64,000 nt of DNA from Meconema thalassinum (Eukaryota; Arthropoda; Insecta; Orthoptera; Tettigoniidae): positions 295,036,526-295,100,525 of the forward strand of contig OX336388.2 in assembly GCA_946902985.2 (NCBI GenBank), written 5' to 3'. Below are positions 9,545 to 21,602 of this stretch, piece by piece (the first letter of the stretch is position 1; every line of letters begins with the position of its first letter). Position numbers and translations under genes: made by a program. The notes beneath the pieces are model-generated. The model was given only the letters and a program-made list of their open reading frames with translations. It made no database searches and was not told where the DNA came from.

Positions 9545-12500
9545 GTAACACTGTATAACACTACACTAGGTGCTATTGCACCACACTGTAACACTCACCT
9601 GGTAGCAATACCAACACTGTATAACACTACACTAGGTGCTACTGCACCACACTGTGTCACTCCACTAGTAGTAATACCAACACTGTATAACACTACACTA
9701 GGTGCTATTGCACCACACTGTGTCATTCCACTAGTAGTAATACCAACACTGTATAACACTACACTAGGTGCTATTGCACCACACTGTAACTCTCACCTGG
9801 TAGCAATACCAACACTGTATAACACTACACTATGTGCTATTGCACCACACTGTAACTCTCACCTGGTAGCAATACCAACACTGTATAACACTACACTAGG
9901 TGCTATTGCACCACACTGTAACACTCACCTGGTAGTAATACCAACACTGTATAACACTACACTAGGTGCTATTGCACCACACTGTGTCACTCCACCAGTA
10001 GTAATACCAACACTGTATAACACTACACTAGGTGCTATTGCACCACACTGTGACACTCCACTAGTAGCAATACCAACACTGTATAACACTACACTAGGTG
10101 CTATTGCACCACACTGTGACACTCCACTAGTAGCAATACCAACACTGTATAACACTACACTAGGTGCTATTGCACCACACTGTAACACTCCACTAGTAGT
10201 AATACCAACACTGTATAACACTACACTAGGTGCTATTGCACCACACTGTGTCACTCCACTAGTAGTAATACCAACACTGTATAACACTACACTAGGTGCT
10301 ATTGCACCACAATGTGTCACTCCACTAGTAGCAATACCCACACTGTATAACACTACACTAGGTGCTATTGCACCACACTGTAACACTCACCTGGTAGCAA
10401 TACCAACACTGTATAACAGTACACTAGGTGCTATTGCACCACACTGTGTCACTCCACTAGTAGCAATACCCACACTGTATAACACTACACTAGGTGCTAT
10501 TGCACCACACTGTAACACTCACCTGGTAGCAATACCCACACTGTATAACACTACACTAGGTGCTATTGCACCACACTGTGTCACTCCACTAGTAGCAATA
10601 CCAACACTGTATAACACTACACTAGGTGCTATTGCACCACACTGTAACACACACCTGGTAGCAATACCAACACTGTATAACACTACACTCGGAGCTGTTG
10701 CACCACACTGTGTCACTCCACCAGTAGTAATACCAACACTGTATAACACTACACTAGGTGCTATTGCACCACACTGTGTCACTCCACTAGTAGTAATACC
10801 AACACTGTATAACACTACACTAGGTGCTATTGCACCACACTGTAACACTCCACTAGTAGTAATACCAACACTGTATAACACTACACTAGGTGCTATTGCA
10901 CCACACTGTGTCACTCCACTAGTAGCAATACCAACACTGTATAACACTACACTAGGTGCTATTGCACCACACTGTGTCACTCCACTAGTAGTAATACCAA
11001 CACTGTATAACACTACACTAGGTGCTATTGCACCACACTGTGTCACTCCACTAGTAGTAATACCAACACTGTATAACACTACACTAGGTGCTATTGCACC
11101 ACACTGTAACACTCACCTGGTAGCAATACCAACACTGTATAACACTACCCTAGGTGCTATTGCACCACACTGTAACACTCCACTAGTAGTAATACCAACA
11201 CTGTATAACACTACACTAGGTGCTATTGCACCACACTATGTCACTCCACTAGTAGTAATACCTACACTGTATAACACTACACTAGGTGCTATTGCACCAC
11301 ACTATGTCACTCCACTAGTAGTAATACCAACACTGTATAACACTACACTAAGTGCTATTGCACCACACTGTGTCACTCCACTAGTAGCAATACCAACACT
11401 GTATAACACTCCACTAGTAGTAATACCAACACTGTATAACACTACACTAAGTGCTATTGCACCACACTGTGTCACTCCACTAGTAGCAATACCAACACTC
11501 TATAACACTACACTACTTGCTATTGCACCACACTGTGTCACTCCACTAGTAGTAATACCAACACTGTATAACACTACACTAGGTGCTATTGCACCACACT
11601 ATGTCACTCCACTAGTAGTAATACCAACACTGTATAACACTACACTAGGTGCTATTGCACCACACTGTGTCACTCCACTAGTAGCAATACCAACACTCTA
11701 TAACACTACACTACTTGCTATTGCACCACACTATGTCACTCCACTAGTAGCAATGCCAACACTGTATAACACTACACTAGGTGCTATTGCACCACACTGT
11801 GTCACTCCACTAGTAGTAATACCAACACTGTATAACACTACACTAGGAGCTATTGCACCACACTGTGTCACTCCACTAGTAGCAATACCAACACTGTATA
11901 ACACTACACTAGGTGCTATTGCACCACACTGTGTCACTCCACTAGTAGCAATACCAACACTGTATAACACTCCACTAGTAGTAATACCAACACTGTATAA
12001 CACTACACTAGGTGCTATTGCACCACACTGTGTCACTCACCTGGTAGCAATACCAACACTGTATAACACTACACTAGGTGCTATTGCACCACACTGTGTC
12101 ACTCCACTAGTAGCAATACCAACACTGTATAACACTCCACTAGTAGTAATACCAACACTGTATAACACTACACTAGGTGCTATTGCACCACACTGTGTCA
12201 CTCCACTAGTAGTAATACCTACACTGTATAACACTACACTAGGAGCTATTGCACCACACTGTGTCACTCCACTAGTAGCAATACCAACACTGTATAACAC
12301 TACACTAGGTGCTATTGCACCACACTGTGTCACTCCACTAGTAGCAATACCTACACTGTATAACACTACACTAGGTGCTATTGCACCACACTGTGTCACT
12401 CCACTAGTAGCAATACCAACACTGTATAACACTACACTAGGTGCTATTGCACCACACTGTGTCACTCCACTAGTAGTAATACCTACACTGTATAACACTA

Positions 12501-13222
12501 CACTAAGTGCTATTGCACCACACTGTGTCACTCCACTAGTAGCAATACCTACACTGTATAACACTACACTAGGTGCTATTGCACCACACTGTGTCACTCC
12601 ACTAGTAGCAATACCAACACTGTATAACACTACACTAGGTGCTATTGCACCACACTGTGTCACTCCACTAGTAGTAATACCTACACTGTATAACACTACA
12701 CTAGGTGCTATTGCACCACACTGTGTCACTCCACTAGTAGCAATACCAACACTGTATAACACTACACTAGGTGCTATTGCACCACACTGTGTCACTCCAC
12801 CAGTAGTAATACCAACACTGTATAACACTACACTAGGTGCTATTGCACCACACTGTGTCACTCCACCAGTAGTAATACCAACACTGTATAACACTACACT
12901 AGGTGCTATTGCACCACACTGTGTCACTCCACTAGTAGTAATACCAACACTGTATAACACTACACTAGGTGCTATTGCACCACACTGTGTCACTCCACTA
13001 GTAGTAATACCTACACTGTATAACACTACACTAGGTGCTATTGCACCACACTGTGTCACTCCACTAGTAGCAATACCTACACTGTATAACACTACACTAG
13101 GTGCTATTGCACCACACTGTGTCACTCCACTAGTAGTAATACCAACACTGTATAACACTACACTAGGTGCTATTGCACCACACTGTGTCACTCCACTAGT
13201 AGTAATACCTACACTGTATAAT
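9545..13222. repeat. 66-bp minisatellite array, about 55 units
   Basis: Unit landmarks in order: ACACTGTATAACACTACACT, GGTGCTATTGCACC (a small hairpin) and ACTCCACTAGTAGTAATACC; a full unit is 66 bp. Two main unit variants alternate, one ending ACTCCACTAGTAG and one ending ACTCACCTGGTAG. The latter is concentrated in the left 1.5 kb. A few half-length units of about 33 bp occur (near 11400, 11960 and 12130). The unit length is a multiple of three and free of stops in some frames on both strands, so long artificial open frames run through the array (for example 11753-13240 + and 12037-13191 -). I do not regard these as genes. Confidence 0.95.
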
Positions 13223-13631
13223 AATAGGTCACCAATTTAGATGGATTGGTCATGTCCATCGGATGGATGATGTGAGATTACCTCGCCAAATGCTATATGG
13301 TGAGTTATGCTATGGCACCAGACCTCATGGTGGTCCTAAGAGGCGCTACAAGGACCAATTTAAGCAGACCCTGAAATTGACAGGTCTTGATCCACAAACC
13401 TGGGACATGCTGGCTGAAAACCGCTCAACTTGGCGCCGTACCATCTCAGATTCTGTAAAGACGTTTGAAAGGGATCGACGCATACATGAAGAGGCCAAGC
13501 GTCAAGCTAGGAAACTTCGAGCAGCCCAACCACGTCCTCCTCCAGCAATACTATGCGACTTGTGTGGTCGCTTGTTCCATGCCAGGATTGGACTCTTTAG
13601 TCACCGTAAACACATCCACAAACTGGACTGA
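13221..13631 (+). pseudogene. LINE protein C-terminus with CCHH zinc-finger-like motif
   Basis: The frame starts directly at the end of the tandem array with GHQFRWIGHVHRMDDVRLP and runs to a stop after HKLD. It contains GPKRRYKDQFKQTLK, a W-x-x-L-A-x-x-R-x-x-W-R-R segment (DMLAENRSTWRR) and the terminal CDLCGRLFHARIGLFSHRKH zinc-finger-like motif. This is the usual C-terminal tail of the LINE whose main part lies on the - strand at 5918-8881. It has no start of its own and is the displaced end of that protein. Confidence 0.85.
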
Positions 13632-13681
13632 AGGAAGAAGATTTATACTCGGATTCGAGTTAAAGCCGATGATGGTGATGA

Positions 13682-14401
13682 CAGTAGAAGTCCGATAATC
13701 CGGCACGTTCGGGACCGGCTCGGTGCCGGACTACCAAAAATTCCGGTCTATCGAGCGGTGCCCCTTCTTAGTGTAGGCTTTGCCGTAAAACAAATGTACT
13801 TTGTTTTTTTAACTACAAATGTACTTTGTTTTTTTAACTACATACATACATAAATCGTAATTATAAGAACAATTAGGTTAATACATAATTAAACTACAAA
13901 TACAGTATGCAAATACAGTACAACAAAGTTTATTTTACATTTCATATAATGTATGTACACGTACTGTAAAACATATTTCACTTAGATTTAAAAAGTCACG
14001 AATGTCTTTTTTGTTTTCTTGACTTTTGGCGTTTAGTATAAAATTTATTTCTAATGATATGGAAATCAGTAATTTCTGAAGCACTGTAGCTAGTGAAAGG
14101 ACACAAAACAACAACGCACAAAAAAATGGCGAAGACGCTTCGTGATTGATTAACTGTGCTGCTCTGCATCTGTATTTGTTGTGACAGCCGAGACTAGCCG
14201 GCCGCTAATTGTTTCCGAACAATACCGAGCGCTTCCGGATGATCCCGAACTACCCCGAAAACTTCCGAATAGCTCTCGAGCTTTTTTATTTGCTTTAAAG
14301 ACACACTTTTAGAGAAAACCAAAGTTTTTACAATTTTTGGAGCAATGCCGGACTATCGGGCATTCCGGACTGTTGGATGCCGGACTAATGGACTTCTACT
14401 G
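13682..14401. mobile_element. Pogo/Tigger-like non-autonomous element (MITE), 720 bp
   Basis: Ends are inverted repeats: CAGTAGAAGTCCGATAATCC on the left, and CAGTAGAAGTCCATTAGTCC read inward from the right, followed on both sides by a GGC block. Subterminal CCGGAC motifs repeat the inversion. TA follows the right end but GA precedes the left end, so the TA duplication is only half preserved. No transposase frame remains. It sits exactly at the 3' tail of the LINE. Confidence 0.75.
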
Positions 14402-14402
14402 T

Positions 14403-14688
14403 ATATATATTCTATATGGCATGTAAAAGAACTTTCCACTAATTAAACTTTTGTGAAGCTAAATTTCTAGGTTATATTTCGTAGAAACGCTCTATAAAAG
14501 TTCCAACGTTCACTACGAGGTGTCAGTGACATCTGGTAGCGAAAGTTGGAACTATTTGAAATTGAACGGAACTTGTAGCTCACCCCATAGGTGTTCGCAT
14601 TGAAGCAGCTACAGCCTCTGGCGAGCCGAACATGTCCTCGGACACTGCCGGCACTAAAAGCCATACGATAAATAAATACATATATTAA
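14403..14688 (+). mobile_element. SINE family 2 body with tail beta, 5'-truncated
   Basis: It starts within the family 2 body (ATGTAAAAGAACTTTCCACT) and carries the same body up to the GTTGGAACTATTTGAA region. It then switches to a different 3' end: GCGAGCCGAACATGTCCTCG ... CGGCACTAAAAGCCATACGA and an ATAAATA-rich tail (tail beta). The same tail ends the minus-strand copy at 22918-23330 and the family 3 SINE at 21639-21984. Confidence 0.7.
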
Positions 14689-14689
14689 T

Positions 14690-15130
14690 CATCATCTTCA
14701 TTTCCCCTTTCCACCATTCCTCTTCCGACACGGTTTCTAATGCTATTCTTCACAGGGTCCATCCAACGCATTCTTGGTCTTCCTCGTCCTCTCTTCCCTG
14801 TCATCCGTCGTTCCAGTGCTCATTTTGGCAGCCTTCCTGCATTCATCCATGTGACATGTCCAAACCATCTCAATCTGTTTTGCTCTAGTTTGTCATTTAG
14901 TTTCTGTACTCCCAGTTCTTTCCGTATATCTTCATTTCTCACCCTGTCCCTCCTCGTTTTCTGGACCATACTTCTCAGGAATCTCATCTCAGCTGCCTGT
15001 ACTCTGCTCTCATCCCTCTTAGTCCTTGTCCAAGTTTCTGCTGCATATGTCATTATAGGAACATAATATGTATATAACTTCTTTAGCCTTAATTGGTATA
15101 TCCTTGTTCCATACTAGTCCCCGAACCTGT
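14690..15130 (-). pseudogene. LINE reverse-transcriptase C-terminal fragment, minus strand
   Basis: On the - strand the frame reads AAETWTRTKRDESRVQAAEM, FLRSMVQKTRRDRVRNEDIR, RLRWFGHVTWMNAGRLPK, and then in another frame GKRGRGRPRMRWMD. These are classic post-RT segments of insect LINEs. The piece is 5'-truncated and frameshifted. The 3' tail reads GATGATGATT on the - strand, a common LINE end. It belongs to a different subfamily from the LINE at 5.9-13.7 kb. Confidence 0.8.
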
Positions 15131-15308
15131 TGGTAGGAGTAATTTCTACTTGTTAGATATATGTGCACAGAAATACTGAAAGTGTTTATGAAGGATGACA
15201 GTTCATGTCACAGCCATAGTTTATTTTATTTTTCCTAATATTGGTTCCTGGTTGACTATTATAAATGATAAAGAGATATAGCAGCTGAAGACATTTTGTC
15301 CTGTCCAG

Positions 15309-15425
15309 GTTTCCTTGTGCGACAACAGCCAAACTTCTCATTCAGTGTGGAGCTGACGTGAATGCGATGGACCAGAATAGGAATACACCATTGCATATAA
15401 TTGTGAGCTATCTGAAGCCCATTAG
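15309..15425 (+). CDS. FEM1B: FEM1B-like protein, ankyrin-repeat exon
   Basis: This exon runs from acceptor AG (15307-15308) to donor GTATGT (15426). Translated with the base carried from 1870, it gives KFPCATTAKLLIQCGADVNA, MDQNRNTPLHIIVSYLKPI and the first two bases of the next codon. CGADVNAxDxxxNTPLH is a textbook ankyrin repeat, and LHIIV...KPIS matches my memory of FEM1B (LHIIVQYNRPIS). Phases agree on both sides. Confidence 0.92.
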
Positions 15426-17794
<2,369 letters not shown>

Positions 17795-17940
17795 GTGTTG
17801 CTGAAATTATCTTGAGGACACAGTCTAAGATCAGCCTCAAGTGCATGGCCGCGAAGGCCGTAAAGACATACAACCTGACGTACCAGGGCCAAGTGCCGCA
17901 GTCACTAGAGAGCTTCATCGAACTGCATGGCCCTGGATGA
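17795..17940 (+). CDS. FEM1B: FEM1B-like protein, terminal coding exon with CUL2/elongin docking segment
   Basis: From the acceptor at 17793-17794 to the TGA stop at 17938-17940. It encodes GVAEIILRTQSKISLKCMAA, KAVKTYNLTYQGQVPQSLES and FIELHGPG. LKCMAAKAV is the FEM1 equivalent of the LKCLAARAV segment that acts as VHL-box for elongin C, and VPQSLESFIELH is the following CUL2-side segment. The four exons here give 195 residues, about the last third of a FEM1B-sized protein (roughly 620-630 residues). The protein ends three residues after the usual ...ELH end of the family (GPG). No break was seen, so the gene is probably functional. Confidence 0.92.
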
Positions 17941-18430
17941 CACGACGACAAGCATAGTGACTCATGGAAATATACTAAATAAATCTCAACATGGATGTGC
18001 GTTTCAAGTGTGTGTGTCCAGTGCGCCACTCTCATGCTGTTACTAGTCTAATTGTTTCTTACCAGTTTTGTATAAAGTGCTTTGCAGGTTGGATGTGAGG
18101 CCATGTGGCATTGGAAGTGTCTCTATGGCGCCGGGGCTGGTGACCAAGATGTCCCAAGCCCCTCAAATGAATGGAGCAGTGGGTGACAACTGATGTGACT
18201 GTGAACAGTGGGAAGAACAGATAACACTCTAGTCCAACATCAGTGGACTCCAAGGGATGAATGATCTCTAGAGTTTGTGGGTTTTAGCGTTGTTATCGAT
18301 GCTAAGGTGATGTGTCTTCGTGTTTTATGAAGTCCATGTTGACATTTTTGTGGTCAATTGAAAATTTGGTTCAGACTGTGAATTTATTCATTTTCTGCTA
18401 AATAAATGTGATACTGTAACTGCCAAACAA
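17941..18430 (+). other. FEM1B 3' UTR with two polyadenylation signals
   Basis: AATAAA hexamers lie at 17978-17983 (38 bp after the stop) and 18401-18406. Either could define a transcript end, so the 3' UTR may be about 60 bp or about 480 bp long. Which one is used cannot be seen from sequence. Confidence 0.55.
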
Positions 18431-18540
18431 ACTATTTTACTTTAAAAGTAGTGTCGTATTTCTTCTTAAGAAAAAGATAATGATTTTTAGAATATTGATT
18501 GGTTTTTGTTCACTGTTCGTTGCTTATTTGACTAAATGAT

Positions 18541-18960
18541 GTCTGAGGGTTGTCCAAATGAAAAGGTACGAAACGATACTGTGGGTACAATTTATTCGTT
18601 ATTCAAAAGTATTCACACAGGTCTGTGCACAGGTATCCCATTGCTTCACTAGCCGCAGGATTCCCTGATCCCAGAAGTCTTGTGGTTGTGACAGGAGCCA
18701 ATCCTGTACGGTGTCCTTTAGTTCGTCGTCCGATTGGAAATGCTTTTCCTTGAGATGAACCACTATACCAGACCCAAAACAACTGTGAACATGGGCTCGC
18801 CCAGTAGCGTGCGTCCAGCTGAGCACTGTTGCCACAGAGAGATTGGCAGAGATGACACATCTCTACACTCGCAGTATACACACGACCTTCCCCCCGAACA
18901 CAATGCGCTCCGAATGTAAGTGCATGTACGAGCTGGGGGCCCTATCCTACGAATATCTAT
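18541..18960 (-). pseudogene. Mariner transposase C-terminal fragment, minus strand
   Basis: The - strand frame ends HFQSDDELKDTVQDWLLSQP, QDFWDQGILRLVKQWDTCAQ, then a short tail. This is the usual C-terminus of irritans/mauritiana-like mariner transposases. The transposon end follows (TGTACCCACAGTATCGTTTC ... GGACAACCCTCAGACA on the - strand). The catalytic core is missing. The upstream join (ATGTTCACAGTTGTTTTGGG) also occurs in the copy at 20580, so both derive from related deletion derivatives. Confidence 0.75.
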
Positions 18961-19019
18961 GTTCACAATGGAGTGCGCACATTTTTATAATTGAGATGTG
19001 AGGCAGATATCACACAAAC

Positions 19020-19420
19020 GTTATTCGGCACTCCTGGTGTAGCGACCAGCATTCTTGGCTGTGACCCAGGAGGTCCGGGTCCGATTCCCGGCTCTGCCAA
19101 GCAATTTAATTCTAGTCTGAGGGCTGTAACGGGGTACACTCAGTCTCGCGAGGCAAAACTGGGAAGATGCGGGTTAGATTCCTACCTCAGCCATCCTGGA
19201 AGTGGTTTCTCATTTATACTCCAGGCAAATACCTGGATGGTTCCTTACATAAGGCCACGGTCGTCTCCTTCCCAATCCTCACAAGTATACAAATACACAC
19301 ACTCTAATACAGACACCACAGTAACCCAGATTTTCAGACAAGTACACGGGGCTAAAGTACCAAGATGCCCTTGCCCCTCAAATGAAACAACGACGACATT
19401 ATTATTTCACATGACGTAAT
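19020..19420 (+). mobile_element. SINE family 4 with tail alpha-like end
   Basis: The tRNA-like head contains GGTGTAGCGACCAGC and GGTCCGATTCCCGG (A and B box positions). Next comes GAGGGCTGTAACGGGGTACA, then the shared central domain (CATCCTGGAAGTGGTTTCTC, GGCAAATACCTGGATGGT, AGGCCACGG). It ends with an alpha-type tail (CTAATACAGACACCACAGTA ... CACGGGGCTAAAGTACC). Confidence 0.75.
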
Positions 19421-19524
19421 CTACACACCAAGTCATTCTGATTAACATTGCTTGTGGATTCTCTATAAAGTAATAGAAATACAGAAAACAATTTGTTGGG
19501 ATCAGTTTTTGTTTATTGGAGACC

Positions 19525-19895
19525 ACCTTGTGGTGTACTGGCTAGCACACTTGCTGTCCATTCTTGGCTGTCACCGCGGAAGCTCTGGTTCGAATCCCAA
19601 TGAAATGTAAGTCTGGTCTGAGGGCTGGAACAGGGTACACTCACCCTCGAGATGCAAAACTGGGATTCCTACCTCAGCCATCCTGGAAGTGGTTTCTCAT
19701 TTATACTCCAGGCAAATGCCGCGATGGTACCAAACGTGCCACGGCCGCTTCCTACGCAAATCCTACTTGCATTACAAATACACATACTAGTACAGACATC
19801 AAAGTGACACAGATTATCAGACAAATTCGACACACACCCAAATATACGGGGCTACATGACCACGATGTCATCATCATCAACAACAACCAGTGAGG
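19525..19895 (+). mobile_element. SINE family 4 with tail alpha-like end, second copy
   Basis: Head GGTGTACTGGCTAGC and GGTTCGAATCCC, the GAGGGCTGGAACAGGGTACA segment, the central domain (GGCAAATGCCGCGATGGTAC, CCACGGCCGCTTCCTACG), and an alpha-like tail (TAGTACAGACATCAAAGTGA ... ACGGGGCTACATGACC) ending in a TCATCATCATCAA run. It lies 100 bp after the first copy in the same orientation. Confidence 0.75.
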
Positions 19896-20012
19896 TCCGG
19901 ATTCGATACATGGCTTATTCAATACATTTAGTTCTGGTCTCAGGGTTAGAACTGGGTACGCTACGCCTCGTGAGGTAAAACTGTGAAGAGGTGAGTTTTA
20001 TTCGACTCAAGT
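19888..20012 (+). mobile_element. SINE family 4 fragment, third copy
   Basis: GAGGTCCGGATTCGATACAT, TCAGGGTTAGAACTGGGTAC and GTGAGGTAAAACTGTGAAGA match the first 130 bp of the neighbouring family 4 copies; the rest is absent. Three copies in one direction within 1 kb suggest repeated insertion or a local duplication. Confidence 0.6.
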
Positions 20013-20519
20013 ACCAAAAAAGAGAAACATAATTGCTGACACACAATAACATAGGTTATCAGATTTTGTGTTTTCACGTATTTCTGTATTCGAAAACTTA
20101 TTTTAAAGGCCATATTCTCTGAATATTATGTGTCTTGCCTGGCTGTGTAAAACTGTTCGGCTGCCACTCGGCTTGCTAAGTGACATTGTTAGGAGTTCAA
20201 AACTTCAGCTCACAGCACTTGTTAAAGCTCCACTACTGAATTGATACAGCAATGCCATCACTCTTCGTTATCTTCCCTAACGAACCTAAATATGCCAACA
20301 CCTAAATCATTCTCTCTCTAAATATCCCTTCAGTTCAACGGCAGATGATATCTCCCGAACGTGTGGCCCTAGCGTCAAGGGGTTTGGACAGTCAGCTTCA
20401 GAATTTTTAGCTCAGTAACATAGGGTCATCAAAAATAATTGAAGAATTAATTATTTTCGTGCGCGGAGAGAAATAACTATTTTGCAGGGTGCAGCGAGAC
20501 CTGCGAATTGAGTTAACTA
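20013..20519. other. No gene recognised
   Basis: No transposon terminus, exon or RNA gene was recognised in this intergenic stretch. Confidence 0.35.
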
Positions 20520-21040
20520 GGCAACGCTGTGCTATGCTATTGGTTTGCGCGAGTGAGTGAGGTAATCTGGCTCCTCCCTCATGTTCACAGTTGTTTTGGG
20601 CCTGGTATAAAAGTGACGTGTATTGTGGGACACTCCGTAGCCTACCCAAGTCCATCGAGAACAAACAGCCTGGACTCCTCACGAAGGGAGTGATTCTGCT
20701 CCATGATAACGCTCGCCCACACGTCTCTAACGACACACAAGGCGTATTGGCCACGTTCAAGTGGGAGCAACTTGAGCAGCCGCCCTACACCTGGACTTGT
20801 CACCCTGCGACTTCCATCTGTTTGGTCCATTAAAAAAACATCTCAAGGGAAAACGTTTCCAATCGGACGACAAACTAAAGGACACCGTACAGGATTGGCT
20901 CCTGTCACAACCAAAGGACGTCTGGGAACAGGGAATCCTGCGGCTAGAGAAGCAATGGGATACCTGTGCACAGGCCTGTGGTGATTACTTTTGAATAACG
21001 AATAAATTGTACCCACAGTATTGTTTCTTACCATTGCACA
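20520..21040 (+). pseudogene. Mariner transposase fragment with DDD catalytic segment
   Basis: The plus-strand frames read ENKQPGLLTKGVILLHDNAR then PHVSNDTQGV, which holds the second catalytic aspartate (HDNARPHV). After a frameshift comes MSPCDFHLFGPLKKHLKGKR, holding the third aspartate (SPCDFHLFGPLK), and then the C-terminus ILRLEKQWDTCAQACGDYF (stop at 20992). A mariner-type end follows (GTACCCACAGTATTGTTTC). The N-terminal DNA-binding part is missing and the frame is broken near 20790, so it is dead. Confidence 0.8.
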
Positions 21041-21108
21041 CACCTCGTAATATTGCAAATGGATGCTATAAATCACAAACTCTGGTGTTCTTGCTCTCCC
21101 TGATCAGT

Positions 21109-21265
21109 GTGAACATCCGAAGGTACAGGAAGCAAGTCTTATTTCACTACTCCCGTATGAACACTTCCGGTCATCCATGTGAACATCAAGGAATCCGATG
21201 GTGCGGGAAGAAAGTCTTATTTCACTGCTCCCATCCATGTGAACATCCCATGGTACAGGAAGTGA
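21109..21265. repeat. Short tandem repeat, unit about 75 bp, two to three copies
   Basis: The segment GTGAACATC...GGT(A/G)C(A/G)GGAAG...AAGTCTTATTTCACT recurs at 21109, 21180 and 21238 (the last only partly). No coding meaning is apparent. Confidence 0.6.
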
Positions 21266-21269
21266 ATTT

Positions 21270-21602
21270 TTCTGACATGCTCAAACATTGCTAAGTGTTT
21301 CATTGTGTGTTTGTTCAGATGATAGTGGAAATTTCTGGTCCTTGACATATAATAAGATGATGATGCAATTTTTGGATATAAAAGTGTTCAATGTCAACCA
21401 ATATCTTGTGTGTGGACTGCAATGTTTGAAGTTGCTCAACCATTATTGTTATTTTGTATATGAGTTTTATTATTACATTGTTATTGTTCTTGTATGTTGT
21501 GTCCTCCTCAATCCTTCCCCTCCCTGAAACCTTGAGTAATTGCGTTGCTTCTACAGTGAAGTTTCAAACTACTGACGATGATGGGAGAACCAAACAGTAA
21601 TA
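21270..21602. other. No gene recognised
   Basis: AT-rich intergenic sequence. The short open frame at 21288-21527 shows no recognisable domain. Confidence 0.35.

Larger units (their letters stand above)
5918..13681. mobile_element. Non-LTR retrotransposon with inverted 5' part (twin-priming structure) and tandem array at the junction
   Basis: The minus-strand part (5918-9480) holds the 5' leader and most of the endonuclease-reverse transcriptase. The plus-strand part (13221-13681) holds the matching C-terminus and 3' UTR. The two parts meet in the protein within a few residues: the minus part ends after ...VLEKAQINSI and the plus part starts at HQFRWIGHVHRMDD. This is what twin priming during target-primed reverse transcription produces. 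Between them lies a 3.7-kb array of 66-bp repeats, which may be the 5' UTR of the element or a later expansion. The end on the right is near a GATGATGGTGATGA tail. Target duplications could not be confirmed. Confidence 0.75.
1871..15308 (+). other. 13.4-kb intron of the FEM1B-like gene
   Basis: GT at 1871 and AG at 15307-15308 bound it. Nearly all recognisable content is mobile DNA on both strands: a Tigger element with a nested foldback MITE, SINEs, a rearranged LINE with a 66-bp tandem array, a pogo-like MITE and a LINE fragment. No alternative exon was recognised. Stretches without an identifiable element are 1871-2065, 3841-4089, 5425-5917 and 15131-15308. Confidence 0.8.

Noticed and set aside
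9545..13222. CRISPR-like array
   Set aside because: Regular repeats without unique spacers, in a eukaryotic intron with no cas genes; it is a minisatellite.
11753..13240. Long open frames (495 residues on +, 384 and 197 residues on -) within the tandem array
   Set aside because: They are the translation of the 66-bp repeat in stop-free frames on both strands. There is no start context, non-repetitive domain or codon signal, and the same DNA is open in both directions.
5836..13685. ATGACAGT at 5836-5843 and 13678-13685 as the LINE target duplication
   Set aside because: The right copy overlaps the CAGTAG end of the pogo-like MITE, and the left copy lies about 75 bp from the LINE breakpoint, so the match is probably chance.
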